Assembly (NCBI GenBank): GCA_030035585.1
Contig: CM057472.1
Span: 94,733,601-94,797,600, forward strand
DNA from: Dugong dugon
Taxonomy: Eukaryota; Chordata; Mammalia; Sirenia; Dugongidae
DNA: 64,000 nt
Reading direction: 5' to 3'
Position numbers and translations under genes: made by a program
Notes under the pieces: model-generated
The model's database searches: none
Seen by the model: only the letters and a program-made list of their open reading frames with translations
Told to the model about the DNA's origin: nothing
Shown: in pieces, positions 29,820 to 42,388 of the stretch
Numbering within the stretch: position 1 is the first letter of the stretch
Layout: every line of letters begins with the position of its first letter

Positions 29820-31180
29820 TCTAGAAACAATGCAAATTCTGATGCTACCTACACCATAAGTCATTTTTAGAAAAAAATATTAAAAAATGTTGGCTCCTAA
29901 TATCAGAATGCCATATGCTCCCCATGCTATAATTGGGAAGATTGGAGTTGAGAGTATCACAGAGTCGTATCTGAATTTATGTCAAATCATCATTTCTTGA
30001 TTGTCTGCCCCTAAGAAATAAGAATCAGCAAAATGGAAAACTCCACGAATAAAGACTTTGCCTTAAACTTCTGTACCTCCTCTGTGCCAACACAGATTTA
30101 GATCTATAGAAAGTGCGTAATACGTTTTTGTGCTTTGGCTGATAATGCGTGTTTGTTATAATAAAAGTCATCTAAAATTTCTAAATAGGTCTTAGAAATA
30201 AATACCTCAAAATTGTTGATGAGGAAGAGCTAGTTGTCTCTTGGAAGTTAAGAATTGTTTTGTAAGCACACAATTCAAGGGAGGGAATTTTAAACATTTT
30301 TTAGCTTTATGTCAAAGACATAAAAGTATTCTCAGTTTATGTGAAAAATGTATTAAAACTGAGAATACAGTAACCTTTCTTTCTGTATTGCTAGGATTTT
30401 CTCTTTTCCTCTTTCTTGCCATAACTATATCCATCAAAATATATACTAGATCATTAAATTTTATCACAGTTCCTAGATTACAGAGTACTTTAAAGCTCCA
30501 TTTGATTTTTGAACGTATTAACTTCATATATGCATAGTACAATATCAAAGCTGAGACTTTAAAAAAAAGATGAATAATTTTATCAGTTCATTTAATCTCC
30601 CTTAAAGCCATCAAAAATTATTTACTAAATATTTTTAAAACATAGATAAGACTCTGCACCATCTAAGAAGATGGTGGAATCAAGGGGTATGATCTCTAAT
30701 TATTTATATTTTCAAAAATATTTAGTAAAACTGTTTAAAATCTTAATTCCTAGACCTCTTTTGTAACTGAAATATATACTCTATCAACATTCTAAGACTC
30801 TTGAGACTATGAATTAATACTTTTCAAGAATTGGCTTAAAGCATTTGAAATTGCAGCTTGTAAATATTGCTTATACAATTTTAAAAATGAAATATGGAAT
30901 GAAAAAGACCTTTAAAAATGTTATTTATTTAAAATGTGTTAATTAAAGGTAGCAACATGCAGCATTTTAAAACATGTTTATGCAATACTATTTTTGAAAA
31001 ACGGTGTGTGATAAAAGGATTTAGTGGTCCCAAAAATTTGGAAGATGTCTTTTGGCTATAAAATAGGATCACTCTAAGATGGCTTTTTCCTGAGCTTATA
31101 TTTCATGGATGTTGTTTATTACACAACGTGTGGAACAGCTCTTGCAGTTAATATTTGATAGAACAGCATAAAGAGGCTGT
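29820..31180. other. Unique, very AT-rich DNA
   Basis: No gene or repeat family recognised. The 98-codon frame at 30241-30537 overlaps a 78-codon frame on the other strand and has no domain. Confidence 0.4.
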
Positions 31181-31184
31181 GTTT

Positions 31185-31380
31185 AAGAGTATACTCTGGA
31201 GCCAAAATGTTTGCATTCAAATCTTGCCACTTAACACTTCGTCACTGAGTTTCCCTACCTGTTAAAGAGATGTTAATATAGTACTGTCTGTCTCATAAAG
31301 TTACTGTGAGTATTGTATTAATTAATATATGTAAATGCTTAAAATAATGCATAGTATATATGGGTACCTAATAAATACTA
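31185..31380 (+). mobile_element. MIR, plus strand
   Basis: Order 'atactctggagccaaaatgt', 'gcattcaaatcttgccactt', 'ttccctacctgttaaagaga' and 'gggtacctaataaatac' is MIR in the sense direction, ending where an AfroSINE inserted. Confidence 0.8.
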
Positions 31381-31381
31381 G

Positions 31382-31540
31382 GCGCCCTGGTGGTGCAGTG
31401 GTTAAGAGCTCAGCTGCTAACCAAAATGTTGGCAGTTCGAATCCATCAGTTGCTCCTTGGGAACACTATGGGGCAGTTCTACTCTGTCTTACAGGGTCAC
31501 TATGGGCTGGAGTTGACTCGACGGCAACGGGTTTAATGGG
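31382..31540 (+). mobile_element. AfroSINE inserted in MIR, with TSD
   Basis: Head 'cgccctggtggtgcagtggt', well-kept B box 'ggcagttcgaatcc', tail 'gactcgacggcaacgggttt'. Flanked by 'taataaatactag' (31369-31381) and 'taacaaatactag' (31541-31553), 13 bp with one mismatch. Confidence 0.95.
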
Positions 31541-31565
31541 TAACAAATACTAGCTGCTGTCATTA

Positions 31566-31737
31566 TTGGAGCCCTGGCGGCTCAGTGGTTAAGAGCTCAG
31601 CTATTAACCAAAATGTAGGCAGTTAGAATCCACCAGCTGCTTCTTGAAAACCATATGGGGCAGTTCTGCTCTGTCTAATAGGATCCCTATGAGTCGGAAT
31701 CAACTCAATGGCAAGGGGGGTTTGGTATTTTTTTTTA
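31566..31737 (+). mobile_element. AfroSINE, plus strand
   Basis: Head 'ggagccctggcggctcagtg', tail 'caactcaatggcaaggggg' and a T-run. It follows the previous copy by about 15 bp of MIR-flank sequence. 'tcattatt' before and 'tcattgtt' after hint at a TSD. Confidence 0.93.
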
Positions 31738-31883
31738 TATCATTGTTAGTACATAATTTAGTAAACTCTGGTTTGGAACTGAAGTAACCCACAATTGATT
31801 TGTTTGTTCTCATTCTCTCTTATTACATGTGTGTATAATATGTGTGCATGTATATGTGTACATGCATATGTGTACATATACTT

Positions 31884-31935
31884 CTATAGGGTTGCTATGA
31901 GTCAGAATCTACTCGACGGAAATGGGTTTGTTTTT
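31884..31935 (+). mobile_element. AfroSINE 3' tail fragment
   Basis: 'atagggttgctatgagtcag' plus 'ctactcgacggaaatgggtt' only. It is severely 5'-truncated or cut by the adjacent microsatellite. Confidence 0.8.
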
Positions 31936-32024
31936 TATCTATCTGTCTGTCTGTCTGTCTATCTATTTATCATCTATCTCCCTCCCTCCCTCCCTCCCTC
32001 CCTATCTATCTACCTATCTTAATA
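31936..32024. repeat. Compound tetranucleotide microsatellite
   Basis: Runs of (ATCT)n, (GTCT)n, (CCCT)n and (ATCT)n in sequence, directly following the T-rich SINE tail. Confidence 0.95.
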
Positions 32025-32156
32025 AGCTTTAGTTCCCAGAATATTACAAAAGACTTGTAATGGAAAACTGTACCGCCAAATCAGTCCTATCCCTTGGGTT
32101 ATGTATTTTTTATTGTATTTTTCTAAAATATAAATAAAATCATGTCCTCTCTAGAA

Positions 32157-32355
32157 ACCCTGGTGGCACAGTGAATAATCACTCAGCTGCTAACCGAAAG
32201 GTTGGTGATTTGAACTCACCAGCTGCTCTGTGGGAGAAAGATGTGGTAGTCTGTTTCAGTAAAGATTACATAAAGATTTTAAAATCCTATGGGGCAGTTC
32301 TACTCTGTCCTATAGGGTAGCTAGGAGTCAGAATCGACTTGATGGCAATGGGTTC
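32157..32355 (+). mobile_element. AfroSINE (long form), plus strand
   Basis: Head 'ccctggtggcacagtgaata', long-form block 'ctgtgggagaaagatgtggt', tail 'gaatcgacttgatggcaatg'. The flanks 'ctctagaaac' (about 32149-32158) and 'ttctaggaac' (32361-32370) form an imperfect TSD. Confidence 0.92.
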
Positions 32356-32371
32356 CTTCTTTCTAGGAACA

Positions 32372-32940
32372 CTGTGTCTTGACAACCAATATGAACTAGA
32401 GATACCATCTTCTGAGCACTTATCAAACTTTGATTCAGAGCTCTCATTTCCAGTTTACTGTTCGGAACTCCTTAGATATTTTGCTGGGATTTTAAAATGA
32501 ATTTCTATTCAGACACCTGTGTTCTTTTTTGTAACTAGAACATAAGATTTTGAGATTATTTCCCTAATACACAGTGTAGTTGCTTGATACATACAGTCTG
32601 TTCAGATTTTATTCTTAAATTAGACAATATATAACATTTTAATTTAAATTGATACATTTTATCATAAGTTTGAAAAAAAAAATCACATTGCCCCTGTATA
32701 CCTCCTATACAGAGCCTATAGATCCATATCCTCGTAGAATGATAATAGTGAAAAATGACCCAGAAGCAAAAATGCAAGCTCATTTATGCCTTATTTCAAT
32801 GAAAGTTTATCTTTATTTTTTAAAATACACATCAGTCTAACGTATGTTGTCAAAAAAAAAAAAAAAAGAATTTATTGGCTTACATTGTTACATAATTCAA
32901 GCTGGGAAATTTGCTTTAGGTACCTCTGGGTGCAAAGCCT
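32372..32940. other. Unique AT-rich DNA, no gene seen
   Basis: No repeat recognised apart from an A-run at about 32853-32867. Confidence 0.4.
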
Positions 32941-32946
32941 TAAATC

Positions 32947-33175
32947 AGTGGTTCTCAGTGGGAGAGGTACCACCCTCTAGGGTGTCTTTTGAAAATTTAT
33001 GGGGGTTATTTTTAGTTATCTCAATATTTGGGGTAGCTACTCTCTGGTTTAGTGAGTGGGGCCAGGAACTTTAGACATCATGCAATGATGAGGATCGTCC
33101 TGCAAAACTGCATTGTCCATATCCTGCCGAGCTCTTAAATGTCCATGCAGCCAAAATGTGTTTATAACTAAGCCT
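32947..33175 (+). mobile_element. MER5/Charlie-like hAT remnant
   Basis: It starts with the hAT-type terminus 'cagtggttctcagtgggaga' and continues with 'ggggccaggaactttagaca', then 'tgcaatgatgaggatcgtcc', the order found in MER5-type elements. The 3' terminus is not clear. Confidence 0.6.
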
Positions 33176-33179
33176 ATAG

Positions 33180-33850
33180 CCTAAAACTCTATTTTACTTA
33201 TGAATTCAAAATGGGTTTTGTTTTTAGACAGCGTTAAGGCAAACCGAATAACCCGGAAATGCAAATATCATATAAATCAAAGGAAGATTGTTCTGTTTGA
33301 AACTTTACCAAGAATTGTATATCATTTTGGATTTTCCGTTATGTGTGGCCTCGGCATTCCTGGAATTTGAGTCTGGATCTTTCTGAATATGCACGCAACT
33401 TTGTATCAGAGGCTAGTTGGACTCCTTTTATCAGCCAGAGATTCAAATACTATTGAAATTAGTGGGGACGTATGAAATGTAGGCATATCATTACATTTTA
33501 TTAATAAGACTGTGTAAAAATAATTCATGCTTTTTACTTTCCACGTTTGAGTGTTTCTGTAACACATTAAAAAACCTATATTGTGAGAAAATCTATTGAA
33601 ATTGTTATTCTTGTTCTTATTTTTAAAACTTGTTTTTATTGTATTCCCAGAGATCTGCCTCACTGTTTCTCTATAGCCTTTTATTACTGTTCTTTTCCCA
33701 ATACATCTTGTGTCTTCTTTCTTATATTGGTCAATACGGTCTCCAAAGTCTTTTTGCATAACAGAATTAAATTATATGCCTCAATGTACGGTAGGGTTTC
33801 AAAACAGGAGATATATTTTTTTGATGCTTTGCCACTACCTATCCCAGATT
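33180..33850. other. Unique DNA, no gene seen
   Basis: No repeat family recognised. Frames at 33406-33759 (minus) and 33583-33882 (plus) overlap each other and show no domain. Confidence 0.4.
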
Positions 33851-33854
33851 GTAG

Positions 33855-34105
33855 TAATACAGCATGGAGATCAAATGTATAGACACTGGAATTACAGTGC
33901 CTGCTTTCAAATCCTGGCTCTGCTGCTTCCTAGCTGTTTATTCTTGGAAAAGTTACTTAGCCTTTCTGTGTCTCTCTCAGTGTTTTCTGTGAAGTAATGG
34001 TTCCTGCCTCACAGAGTTATTCATATGAGGAGTGAAGGAGTTGATGCATTTAAAAAGCATGCAACTGTGCTAGACACACAGAAAGCCCTATAGCAGTGTT
34101 TGATA
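33855..34105 (+). mobile_element. MIR, plus strand, nearly complete
   Basis: Order 'tttcaaatcctggctctgct', 'cttcctagctgtttattctt', 'gaaaagttacttagcctttc' and 'gtgctagacacacagaaagc' is full MIR sense order. Confidence 0.85.
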
Positions 34106-37100
34106 AAAAGAAAAAATATAAGGGATTATTTTCACACTATACTTATAAATTAGGTCTACTCATCTGTAAACATTTCAACTCCTCATTTCCACCTTTTTGT
34201 CAGTCTGAAACAGTCCTTGGCATTTTATCCCTTTATTAATTAAGGTCATTTCTCTCTTTCTCTTATCACTCACAGATAAATCTGTTCTGTTACTTACTTA
34301 TTTTAACACTGGGTTTTATTTAAAAGCCCACCTGTACCTCTGCTTTCATTTTCCTGTAAAACTTATACACGATGGCTTCCGACGATCTTCCTCACCTTAG
34401 TTTTATTTTAAAATCATCTAATGACTTTAGTCCAGTGAGTCTGAACATTTATAAATTGAAATTAAATCTCCCATCATAAATTTTGTTTTTATATCTCTAT
34501 GTAGCAGTTACTGCGTTATACTGATCGTTAAGAAACTTTTGGTGTAGGTGTTACGTATGAATTTTATTTCAGAGCTAGTAAAGGAAACATCACAAAATAT
34601 TGTTAGAAAAAAGGATATAGGTTAGGTTGAGTCTCATTGTGTGAGAATATAAAGACATACCAAGACAGCTTTCACTGAGACTCTGGCCTTTTTGAATCAA
34701 GCTGGTAGATAAAATTGAAAGATGATACAACTCTTCTCAGAGTGAAGTGGTTTCCCTACAACTATGTATTTAGTAGTAGTAAAGGAAGAAAAAAGAAATC
34801 AGCTTTCTTTACTTTCAAGTAAACTCTATAAATCTACGGTTGCAGAAAATTACCATATTAAGTTTCAGAAAAATACACTTACTGAATGAAAGTACAGGGT
34901 TCAGGAGAAAGTTAATAAATAAATCTTTGTTCTAAATTCTTGCTCTCCTATGTTTTAAGGTAAACTGTATTACTTTTGCAACTTTTCTGAGAACTCCTTT
35001 CGACTCTTTGAAAAACATCAGAGCACTTTGTCTTGGTTAATTCTACTGTCCAGTTTGAGACCTGCCTTAGAGCCCTTACGACTTTACACACCTTAAATCA
35101 TAATTGGAATCATGAATCATTTTTACCTCCAAGTCAATAGAAGGCCCATTTATGCAGTGCGTTGAGGGAAAAGCAAAATCCCAAACCAAATCTCCAAATC
35201 ACTCTGTCTTCAGGATTAAACAGCCTTGGATATTATTCCCTTTGCTACTTCAATATGAGAATGTTGGTCTTAAAGGCAGTTTGGGAAAGACCTGTATGGA
35301 ATTATAAAACATTTGTTAACTGGTCCTATTCTACTGAGTTCTAATAATAAAATCCGCTTAGTTCCTAGAATATATTATCAGAATTGTGGTCGAGAAATGA
35401 TGTGTAGTGACTAACCTACGTAATATTTGAGTCTGTGGAATATTAATTTGCTGAATGATTGGTTGCTTATTGCAAATTTGGCTAGAAATTTTGCAGTGTC
35501 GACTTTGGTACAGTCATTCTCTTTGTTCATTATCTTGAAGTTGCATTGCCTACTAAAAGGGTCACAAGAGCACGGTGCTATAACTTGGACTTTCTTGCAG
35601 CTGCAGTTCTACCTAATTTGTACTTTGGCACTCGAAAGATATAATAAATGAAGTGCTGTTTTCAAAGTTTCAGACACACCAATTTTCTCCCCTGTTTGGC
35701 AAAGGTGGATTTAATTTGACTTTCACTAGTACAAAATCCATCTCCTTAGAAGTTGTTCAAACTATTAATTTTATAGCAGGGACAACTGAGTACAGTAAAC
35801 CTTTTCACAAAGCCAGACAGCTTAACCTAATTAAGGGCTGTTTTGACAGGTGGTTTAAAGTAGAATAAATGCTACCGAGAAAATTTCAAGAAATGAGTTT
35901 GATGAATGCATGAGTGTATGCATGCAGGTGAAAATGTGTTTTTGAAGGTTGTGATGACAAGTCTGTGTCCAAAAAGTGGATGGTATACCTCAAGGTTCAT
36001 CTGTGCACGTTTTTTTTGGCAATTTTATGCTGTTGCATAGATATTTTAAGGCAATGGACAGCATTAAGTGCCCAGGAAGTTCAAAAGATACTGACAAATA
36101 GCATTGGTCATTGAAGTAACTTGCAAAATAACATGCTTTCCTTTGAACAGAATTAGTGTATCTCTCTAAGAAATTGGCTGATGTGTTAAGAAGGAAATTC
36201 GAATTTAGAATTAATTTTTTTTCTGAATATTCACAAAATTTCTCATCCCTGCTTTCTCTATGGGCTTCTTGAATCCTAGGACTTGAGACCATGTAGAAAT
36301 ATTGTCATTAGTCTGTCTTATGATTGTTTGACCAACTAACACCCAAATTCTTGGCAGATTTTATTGATGAGAGAAAATGGACCAATCTTCCAATGGGTTT
36401 TAAGGATGCATTTCCAAGAGAAGAATCTATAGAATTTGCTGTGACGTGGTGTTGTGACGTCTTCTACTCCATGTGAAACAAGGACAGTTGTTCAGAATGT
36501 GGACTTTTCTTGACACATTTTCAGTTCTCACCCTCTTTTCCTTCTCCTCAATTCTTCAATAGATAGGCAATTAATGTAATACAAGGTTTTGGATCCCAGA
36601 AAGCAAAATGAAATCAAAACAGCATAGGTGCTCTATAGCCATTTGCTAATGATGCGATGCTTATAATGATGACTACTTAAAATAAAATAAACACATTGCT
36701 GGTTTCAAGATCTTCGGAAAGGCCTGCCTTACCATATTCCTCATCAGATTACTTGTTTGTCCTGTCTGATGATGGACAATAGCATCCTAAAAAATAGTTC
36801 TTGAGGATTTCTATTTTCTTTTTTTTTAGCATCTATGAAATTATTTAGAACCCAAATTGTCAACAACTGAAGTGTTATTATTGATAACAATGACAAAAAT
36901 AATAACAAACCTTGCCCAAAGTAACTTGCTTAAATTCATATGCCCATTAATCCATAATGTTGGAATTCAACAGAAGTCCTTATAATTCAGAAGCATATTC
37001 TCTTAATTGTGATGACTCCCAAAATATTTACTTTGTGAAGGTTGGTGCCATTCAAGAAGTTAATTAAACAATGTTTTAAGAAAGAATCAATTCAAAACCC

Positions 37101-37842
37101 AACATGTTTTGGTTCAAAATCTATTTAAGTTAACATAGAGGTAGCTTAAATTCTAAAATACAGCTTCTAAAGCTTACCACTCTGAAGACAAGGAAATGCA
37201 AAAAGTCTAAACTGCATTGAATTAATACAGAGAAAAATGAATGCCAGAACCATGACTATTTTCTTTAGTAATTTTAGGGTAATTGGAGCTAGAAAAGCTG
37301 GCTTGGGTTTTGACCTGGCTTTGACATGGCTTTCTGTGAGACATATGCCACCTGAGAAAAGGTAGAAAATTCACACTTATCATATAGGAACTAACTTATG
37401 AGCTGGGCACTGATCACAACAAGACCCTAGGCAACTATGTCTCACCACATCCCTGATACCAGTCTGCAAGCTTGCCTATGTCAAACCACCCTGCGCCCTC
37501 AGCATGGTTACAAAAATGAAGGGAGTTTTGTAAACTATATAAAACAATGCAACAGAAGTAGAGTAAAACTGAGAGTCTTGCTCATGTTTTAAAATTCGTA
37601 GATCCAAGGAATAAACAGAAATTGAGAGCCAACATGATCAAAAGAAAGAAACATTAATAACATCTAGAAAGTTAGAACAAATCTCTTAAAACTTTTGCCA
37701 AAGAAGATAATGACAACAACGTATATCAACACTTACGATATTCATTCAAAGCTAGGAATTCATGTTAGCAGTAAAACTGATAGCTTTCAGTGATTTTATT
37801 ATTAAAGAAAAAAAATTAGAAAAATAAACTGTGCTGTCAGGA
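34106..37842. other. Long unique AT-rich stretch, no gene seen
   Basis: 3.7 kb with no SINE, LINE or LTR that I recognise and no frame with a domain. It is the longest visibly repeat-free stretch in the window. The block at 35560-35880 is listed separately. Confidence 0.4.
35560..35880. promoter_or_regulatory. Candidate conserved noncoding block
   Basis: Repeat-free, with a cluster of homeodomain and TALE-type cores: 'ttaacctaattaagggctg', 'ttttgacaggtggttt' and 'caaactattaattttat'. It lies inside the longest repeat-poor stretch. The call is inferential. Confidence 0.25.
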
Positions 37843-40800
37843 CACTGCACATGTCTATCAGTTTGTCACACTGTGGTGGCTTGCATGTTGCTGTGTTGCT
37901 GGAAGCTATGACACCAGTATTCACATACCAGCAGGGTCACACATGGTGAACAGGTTTCAGCTGAGCTTCCAGACTAACACTAGGAAGAAGGACCTGGTGG
38001 TCTACTTCTGAAAAAAAATTAGCCAGTGAAAACCTTATGAATAGCAGCGGAATACTGTCTGATATAGTGCTGGAAGATGAGGCCCTCAAGTTGGAAAGCA
38101 CTCAAAATATGACTGGGGAAGAGCTGCATTCTCAAAGTAGAATTGACCTTAGTGACAGGGATGGAGTCAAGCTTTCAGGACTTTCATTTGCTGATGATGT
38201 GGTATGACTCCAAATGAGAAGAAAGAGCTGCAAACATCCATTAAGAAATAATAGAAGCATGGAATGTATGAAATGTGAATCTAGGAAAATTAGAAATCTT
38301 CAAAAATGGTAGCCTAGGAATTAGTGAGCTGAAATGGACTGGAACTAGCTATTTTGAATTGGACAATCATATGGTCTAATATGCCGGGAATGACAAATTG
38401 AAGAGGAATGGCATCATGTTCATTATCAAAAAAAACAAAAAAACAAAAAAACCCTTCAAAATCTATCCTGAAGTACAACGTTGTCAGTGATAGGATAATA
38501 TCCATATATCTACAAGAAAGACCAGTTAATACGACCATTATTCAAATTTATGCGCCAACCACTAAAGCCAAAGATGAAGAAATTGAAAATTGTTACCAAC
38601 TTCTGCAGTCTGAAATTGATCAAATATGCAGTCAAGATGCATTGATAATCACTGGTGATTGGAATGTGAAAGCTAGAAACAAAGGAGAATTGGTAGTTGA
38701 AAAATATGGCCTTGGTGATAGAAACAATGCCAGAGATCAAATGACAGAATTTTACAAGACGAATAACTTCTTCATTGCAAATACCTTTTTTCAACAGCAA
38801 AAATGGTTACTCTACACGTGAACCTCACCAGATGGAGTACACTGGAATCAAATTGACTACATCTGTGGAAAAAGACTATGGAACAGCTCAATATCAACAG
38901 ACAGAACAAGGCCAGGGGCAGACTGTGGAACAGGCTTATATGCAAGTTCAAGTTGAAGTTGAAGAAAATTAGAACAAGTCCAAGAGAGCCAAAGTGTGAC
39001 CTTGAGTGTATCTCACTTGAATTTAGATACCATTTCAAGAATAGATTTGATGTGTTGAACACTAATGACTGAAGACAACACAAATTGTGGAAAGACATCA
39101 AGAACATCATATATGAAGAAAGTAAGAGGTCATTAAAAAGACAGGAAAGAGAGAAGAGACCAAAATGGATGTCAGAAGAGACTCTGAAACTTGCTTTTGA
39201 ATATAGAGTAGCTAAAGCAAAAGGAAGAAATCGTGAAGTAAAAGAGCTGAACAGAATATCTCAAAGGGCAGCTAGAGAAGACAAAGTAAAGTATTATAAT
39301 AACATGTGCCAAGACCTGGAGCTAGAAAACCAAAGAGGAAGAACACACTTGGCATTTTCCAAGTTAAAAGAACTGAATTAAAAATTTAAGCCTCAAGTTG
39401 CAATATTGAAGGATTCTATGGGGAAAATGTTAAACGATGCAGGAAACATCAAAAGAAGGTGGAAGGAACACACAGAGTCATCGTACTAAAAATAATTGGT
39501 CTACATTCAACCATTTCACAGGTAGCATATTATCAAGAACTGATGGTACTGAAGGAAGAAGTCCAAGATGCACTAGACACAGGTGAAAAACAAGGCTCCA
39601 GGAACTGATGGAATACCAGTTGAGATGTTTCAACAAACGGCTGCAATGCTGGGAGTGCTCACTCATCTGTGCCAAGAAATTTGGAAGACAGCTACCTGGC
39701 CAACCGACTGGAAGAGATCCATATTTATGCCTATTCAAAAAAAAGGTGATCCAATTGAATGTGGAAATTTTCAAATAGTATCATTAATGTCACACAAAAG
39801 TAAAATTTTGCTGAAGATCATTCAAAAGTGGTTGCAGCAGTACATTGACAGGGAACTGCCAGAAATTCAAGCTGGATTCAGAAGAGGATGTGGAAGGAGG
39901 AATATCACTGCTGATGTCAGATGGATCCTGGCTGAAAGCAGAGACTACCAGAAAGATCTTTACCTGTATTTTATAGACTATGCAAAAGCATTTGACTGTG
40001 TGGATCATAACAACTTACGGATACCATTGCAAAGAATGGAAATTCCAGAACACTTCACTGTGCTCGTGAGGAACCTGTACACAGACCAAGAGGCAGTTGT
40101 TCGAACAAAACAAGGGGATACTTCGTGGTTTAATGTTAGGAGAGGTTTGCTTCTGGGTTGTATCCTTTCACCATACATAGTCTATCTATATGCTGAGCAA
40201 ATAATCCAAGAAGCTGGACTCTGTGAAGAAGAATGTGGCATTAGAGTTGGAGAAAGACTCATTAACAACGCGAGTTATGCAGATGACACAACCTTGCTTG
40301 CTGAAAGTGAAGAGGACTTGAAGCACTTACTGATAAAGATCAAAGACCATAGACTTCAGTATGGATTGCACCTCAGCATAAAGAAAACAAAAGAATCCTC
40401 ACAACTGAACCAATAAACAACATCTTGATAAACAGAGAAAAGATTGAAGTTGTCAAGGATTTCGTTTTGTTTAGCTCCATAGTTAACACCCATGGAAGCA
40501 GCAGTCAAGAAATCAAAAGATGCATTGCATTGGGCAAATCTCCTTCAAAAGACCTCTTTAAAGTGTTAAAAAGCAAAGATGTCACTTTAAGGACTAAGGT
40601 GCACTTGACCCAAGCCATAGTGTTTTCAATTAACTCATGTGCATGGGAAAGCTGGACAATGAATAAGGAAGAACAAAGAGGAATTGACGCCTTTGAATTA
40701 TGGTGTTGGCGAAGTATATTGAATATACCATGGACTGCCAGAGGAACAAAGAAATCTGTCTTGGAAGAAGTACAGCCCAAATCCTCCTTAGAAGCAAAGA

Positions 40801-41060
40801 TGGCAAGACTTCATCTCACATACTTTGGAGATGTTATCAGGAGTCCAGTCCCTGGAGAGGGACATCGTGTTTGGTAAAGGAAAGGGTCAGCAAAAGAAAG
40901 GAAGAGTCTCAACAGGATGGATTGACACAGTAGCTGCAACAATGGGCTCAAGCAAAACAATGATTGTGAGGATGAAGCAGGAACAGACAGCGTTTCATTC
41001 TGTTGTACATAGGGTCACAATGAATGGGAACCGACTGGAAGGTGCCTAACAACAACAACA
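37843..41060 (+). mobile_element. Near full-length RTE LINE, plus strand
   Basis: About 3.2 kb. A non-coding 5' region (37843 to about 38240) is shared with the short derivative at 12361. It is followed by one long broken ORF with endonuclease and reverse transcriptase, ending at 41049, only about 10 bp before the 'cctaacaacaacaaca' tail; RTE elements characteristically have almost no 3' UTR. The 7-mer 'gtcagga' at 37836-37842 and 41061-41067 is a possible short TSD. The 3' ~70 bp ('ctgttgtacatagggtcaca', 'gggaaccgactgg') resemble the AfroSINE tail. Confidence 0.93.
38250..41052 (+). pseudogene. RTE ORF: endonuclease-reverse transcriptase, broken
   Basis: Order along the sequence: endonuclease N-terminal remnant ('LGISELKW'-like, about 38310), IIQIYAPTTKAKDEE, then ITGDWNVKA and IDYICGK; a linker; and the RT with APGTDGIPVEMF (39590), AKAFDCVDHNNL (39980), GCILSPY and the catalytic YADD at 40276-40287. 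The C-terminal part ends at the stop at 41049. The RT block (39583-40416) is open over 277 codons. Lesions include TGA in place of Trp after LYT (38819-38821), frameshifts near 39060, 39380-39580 and 40416, and a further shift near 40840. The YADD motif survives, but the protein cannot be made. Confidence 0.92.
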
Positions 41061-41067
41061 GTCAGGA

Positions 41068-41409
41068 GAAGGCACTCATGTGCACAGACACAGACACACA
41101 CACACAAAATATAGAGAATAGGTGCTAATAGAAAATTAGCTGAATTTACAAAAGAATGTAAGAATAAATCATTTGAAAGACCAACTACTGGCAAAGTTAA
41201 TCATGGAAAATGAAAGAAATACAAATGCTTACTAGTATAAAGTATAGTTTATAGTCACATACATTATGCTAGGCTAAATATTAGACACTCTTGATTAAAG
41301 GCACAATTTGTGATAAAAATACTAACCAACATCAGGGTCAAAAGCTGTTTAAACCTAAATAATCTAACAACTATTAAATATATTCAAAATTTAAAAACAA
41401 ACAAACAAA
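41068..41409. other. AT-rich DNA with short (CA)n
   Basis: A 'cacagacacacacacacac'-type run sits at about 41083-41106. Otherwise unrecognised. Confidence 0.4.
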
Positions 41410-42090
41410 TATTTTATCTCCACCATGCCTAGAGAGCTTTGCAGAAAGTTGTAGCAAATCATTCAGGAACAGCAATTTCTCACATAGCTTAACTAGCATC
41501 AACACTTAGAAAATGTAAAAAGTATGAAAAAAATATGAACAATTACAAAATACATTGAACTTTTCTAACTATCAGAATTACTAAAGTTTAAAAATAGTGA
41601 TGCTATCCACTATTGTTGAGAAGATAAAAAAAAATTCATATCTGACATGTTGATGTAAAAATCGAACATGTACTTTCTGTAGGCATTTGGTACAGATATT
41701 CTGTAGAATAGCTGAACCAACCATTCATATCTAAAAATTTGATGTAAGAAAATAGTAAAAACAAAATTAAAACTATGCACTCATGTATATGAGTAAGGAT
41801 TGTTATTGCAGTGTTGTTTTTTTCAATTATTTTTATTATTATTTTTATTATCCAATAATACTGCTATCATTAAACCAATTATGGTGCATATATTTGTCTC
41901 TGCAATGGTGTATTAGGAATCCATCAATAATGGTATCTGTTTATTGACTTGGAAGTATCCTCACCATTTAAGAGAAAAATGCAGGTTAAAATCATTTCTA
42001 ATTTTTTTTGCTTATCCATATCTTGTCCCATCACTAATATATATTACTTATATAAAAAGTAAGAATAAAGTAGAGCCCTAAGCATTTGTT
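41410..42090 (+). mobile_element. Ancient L1 (L1M-type) fragment, plus strand
   Basis: The order 'gttattgcagtgttgttt', 'aattatggtgcatatattt', 'atccatcaataatggta' and 'gaagtatcctcaccatttaa', then 'gagaaaaatgcaggttaa', follows the end of ORF2 and start of the 3' UTR of old L1s in sense direction, scrambled by mutation. Boundaries are rough. Confidence 0.4.
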
Positions 42091-42189
42091 AAACATCCAC
42101 TAGAAATGAAGGGTTGGGAAAGGTTGGTGTATGGAAGGGTTATGATTTTACCTGAGCATGGAAGGATGGGAAGTATTTCACTTAAAAGG

Positions 42190-42378
42190 GAGTAAACCCA
42201 TTACCTTTGAGTTAATTCTGATTCATGGCAACCCCATGTGATAGAGAGTAGAGCTGAGCTCCATAATATTTTCTTGGCTGTAAATTTTGTGGTAGTAGAT
42301 TTCCAGGTCTCTCTTCTGTGGCTCCACCTTGGGTTCAAACCGTCAACCTTTTGGTTTGGACAACCCAGGGACCTTCTT
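42190..42378 (-). mobile_element. AfroSINE, 'ccccatgtg' variant, minus
   Basis: It reads 'gagttaattctgattcatgg', 'caaccccatgtgatagagag', 'caaaccgtcaaccttttggt' and the reversed head 'acaacccagggacctt'. First of three minus-strand SINEs in a row. Confidence 0.85.
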
Positions 42379-42388
42379 AAAGAAACGT

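Noticed and set aside
30241..30537. 98-codon frame with a hydrophobic segment in unique DNA
   Set aside because: AT-rich chance frame, overlapped by a frame on the other strand, with no supporting features.
31381..31444. tRNA-like A and B boxes
   Set aside because: They belong to the SINE head. The segment lacks a full cloverleaf, so it is not called a tRNA gene.
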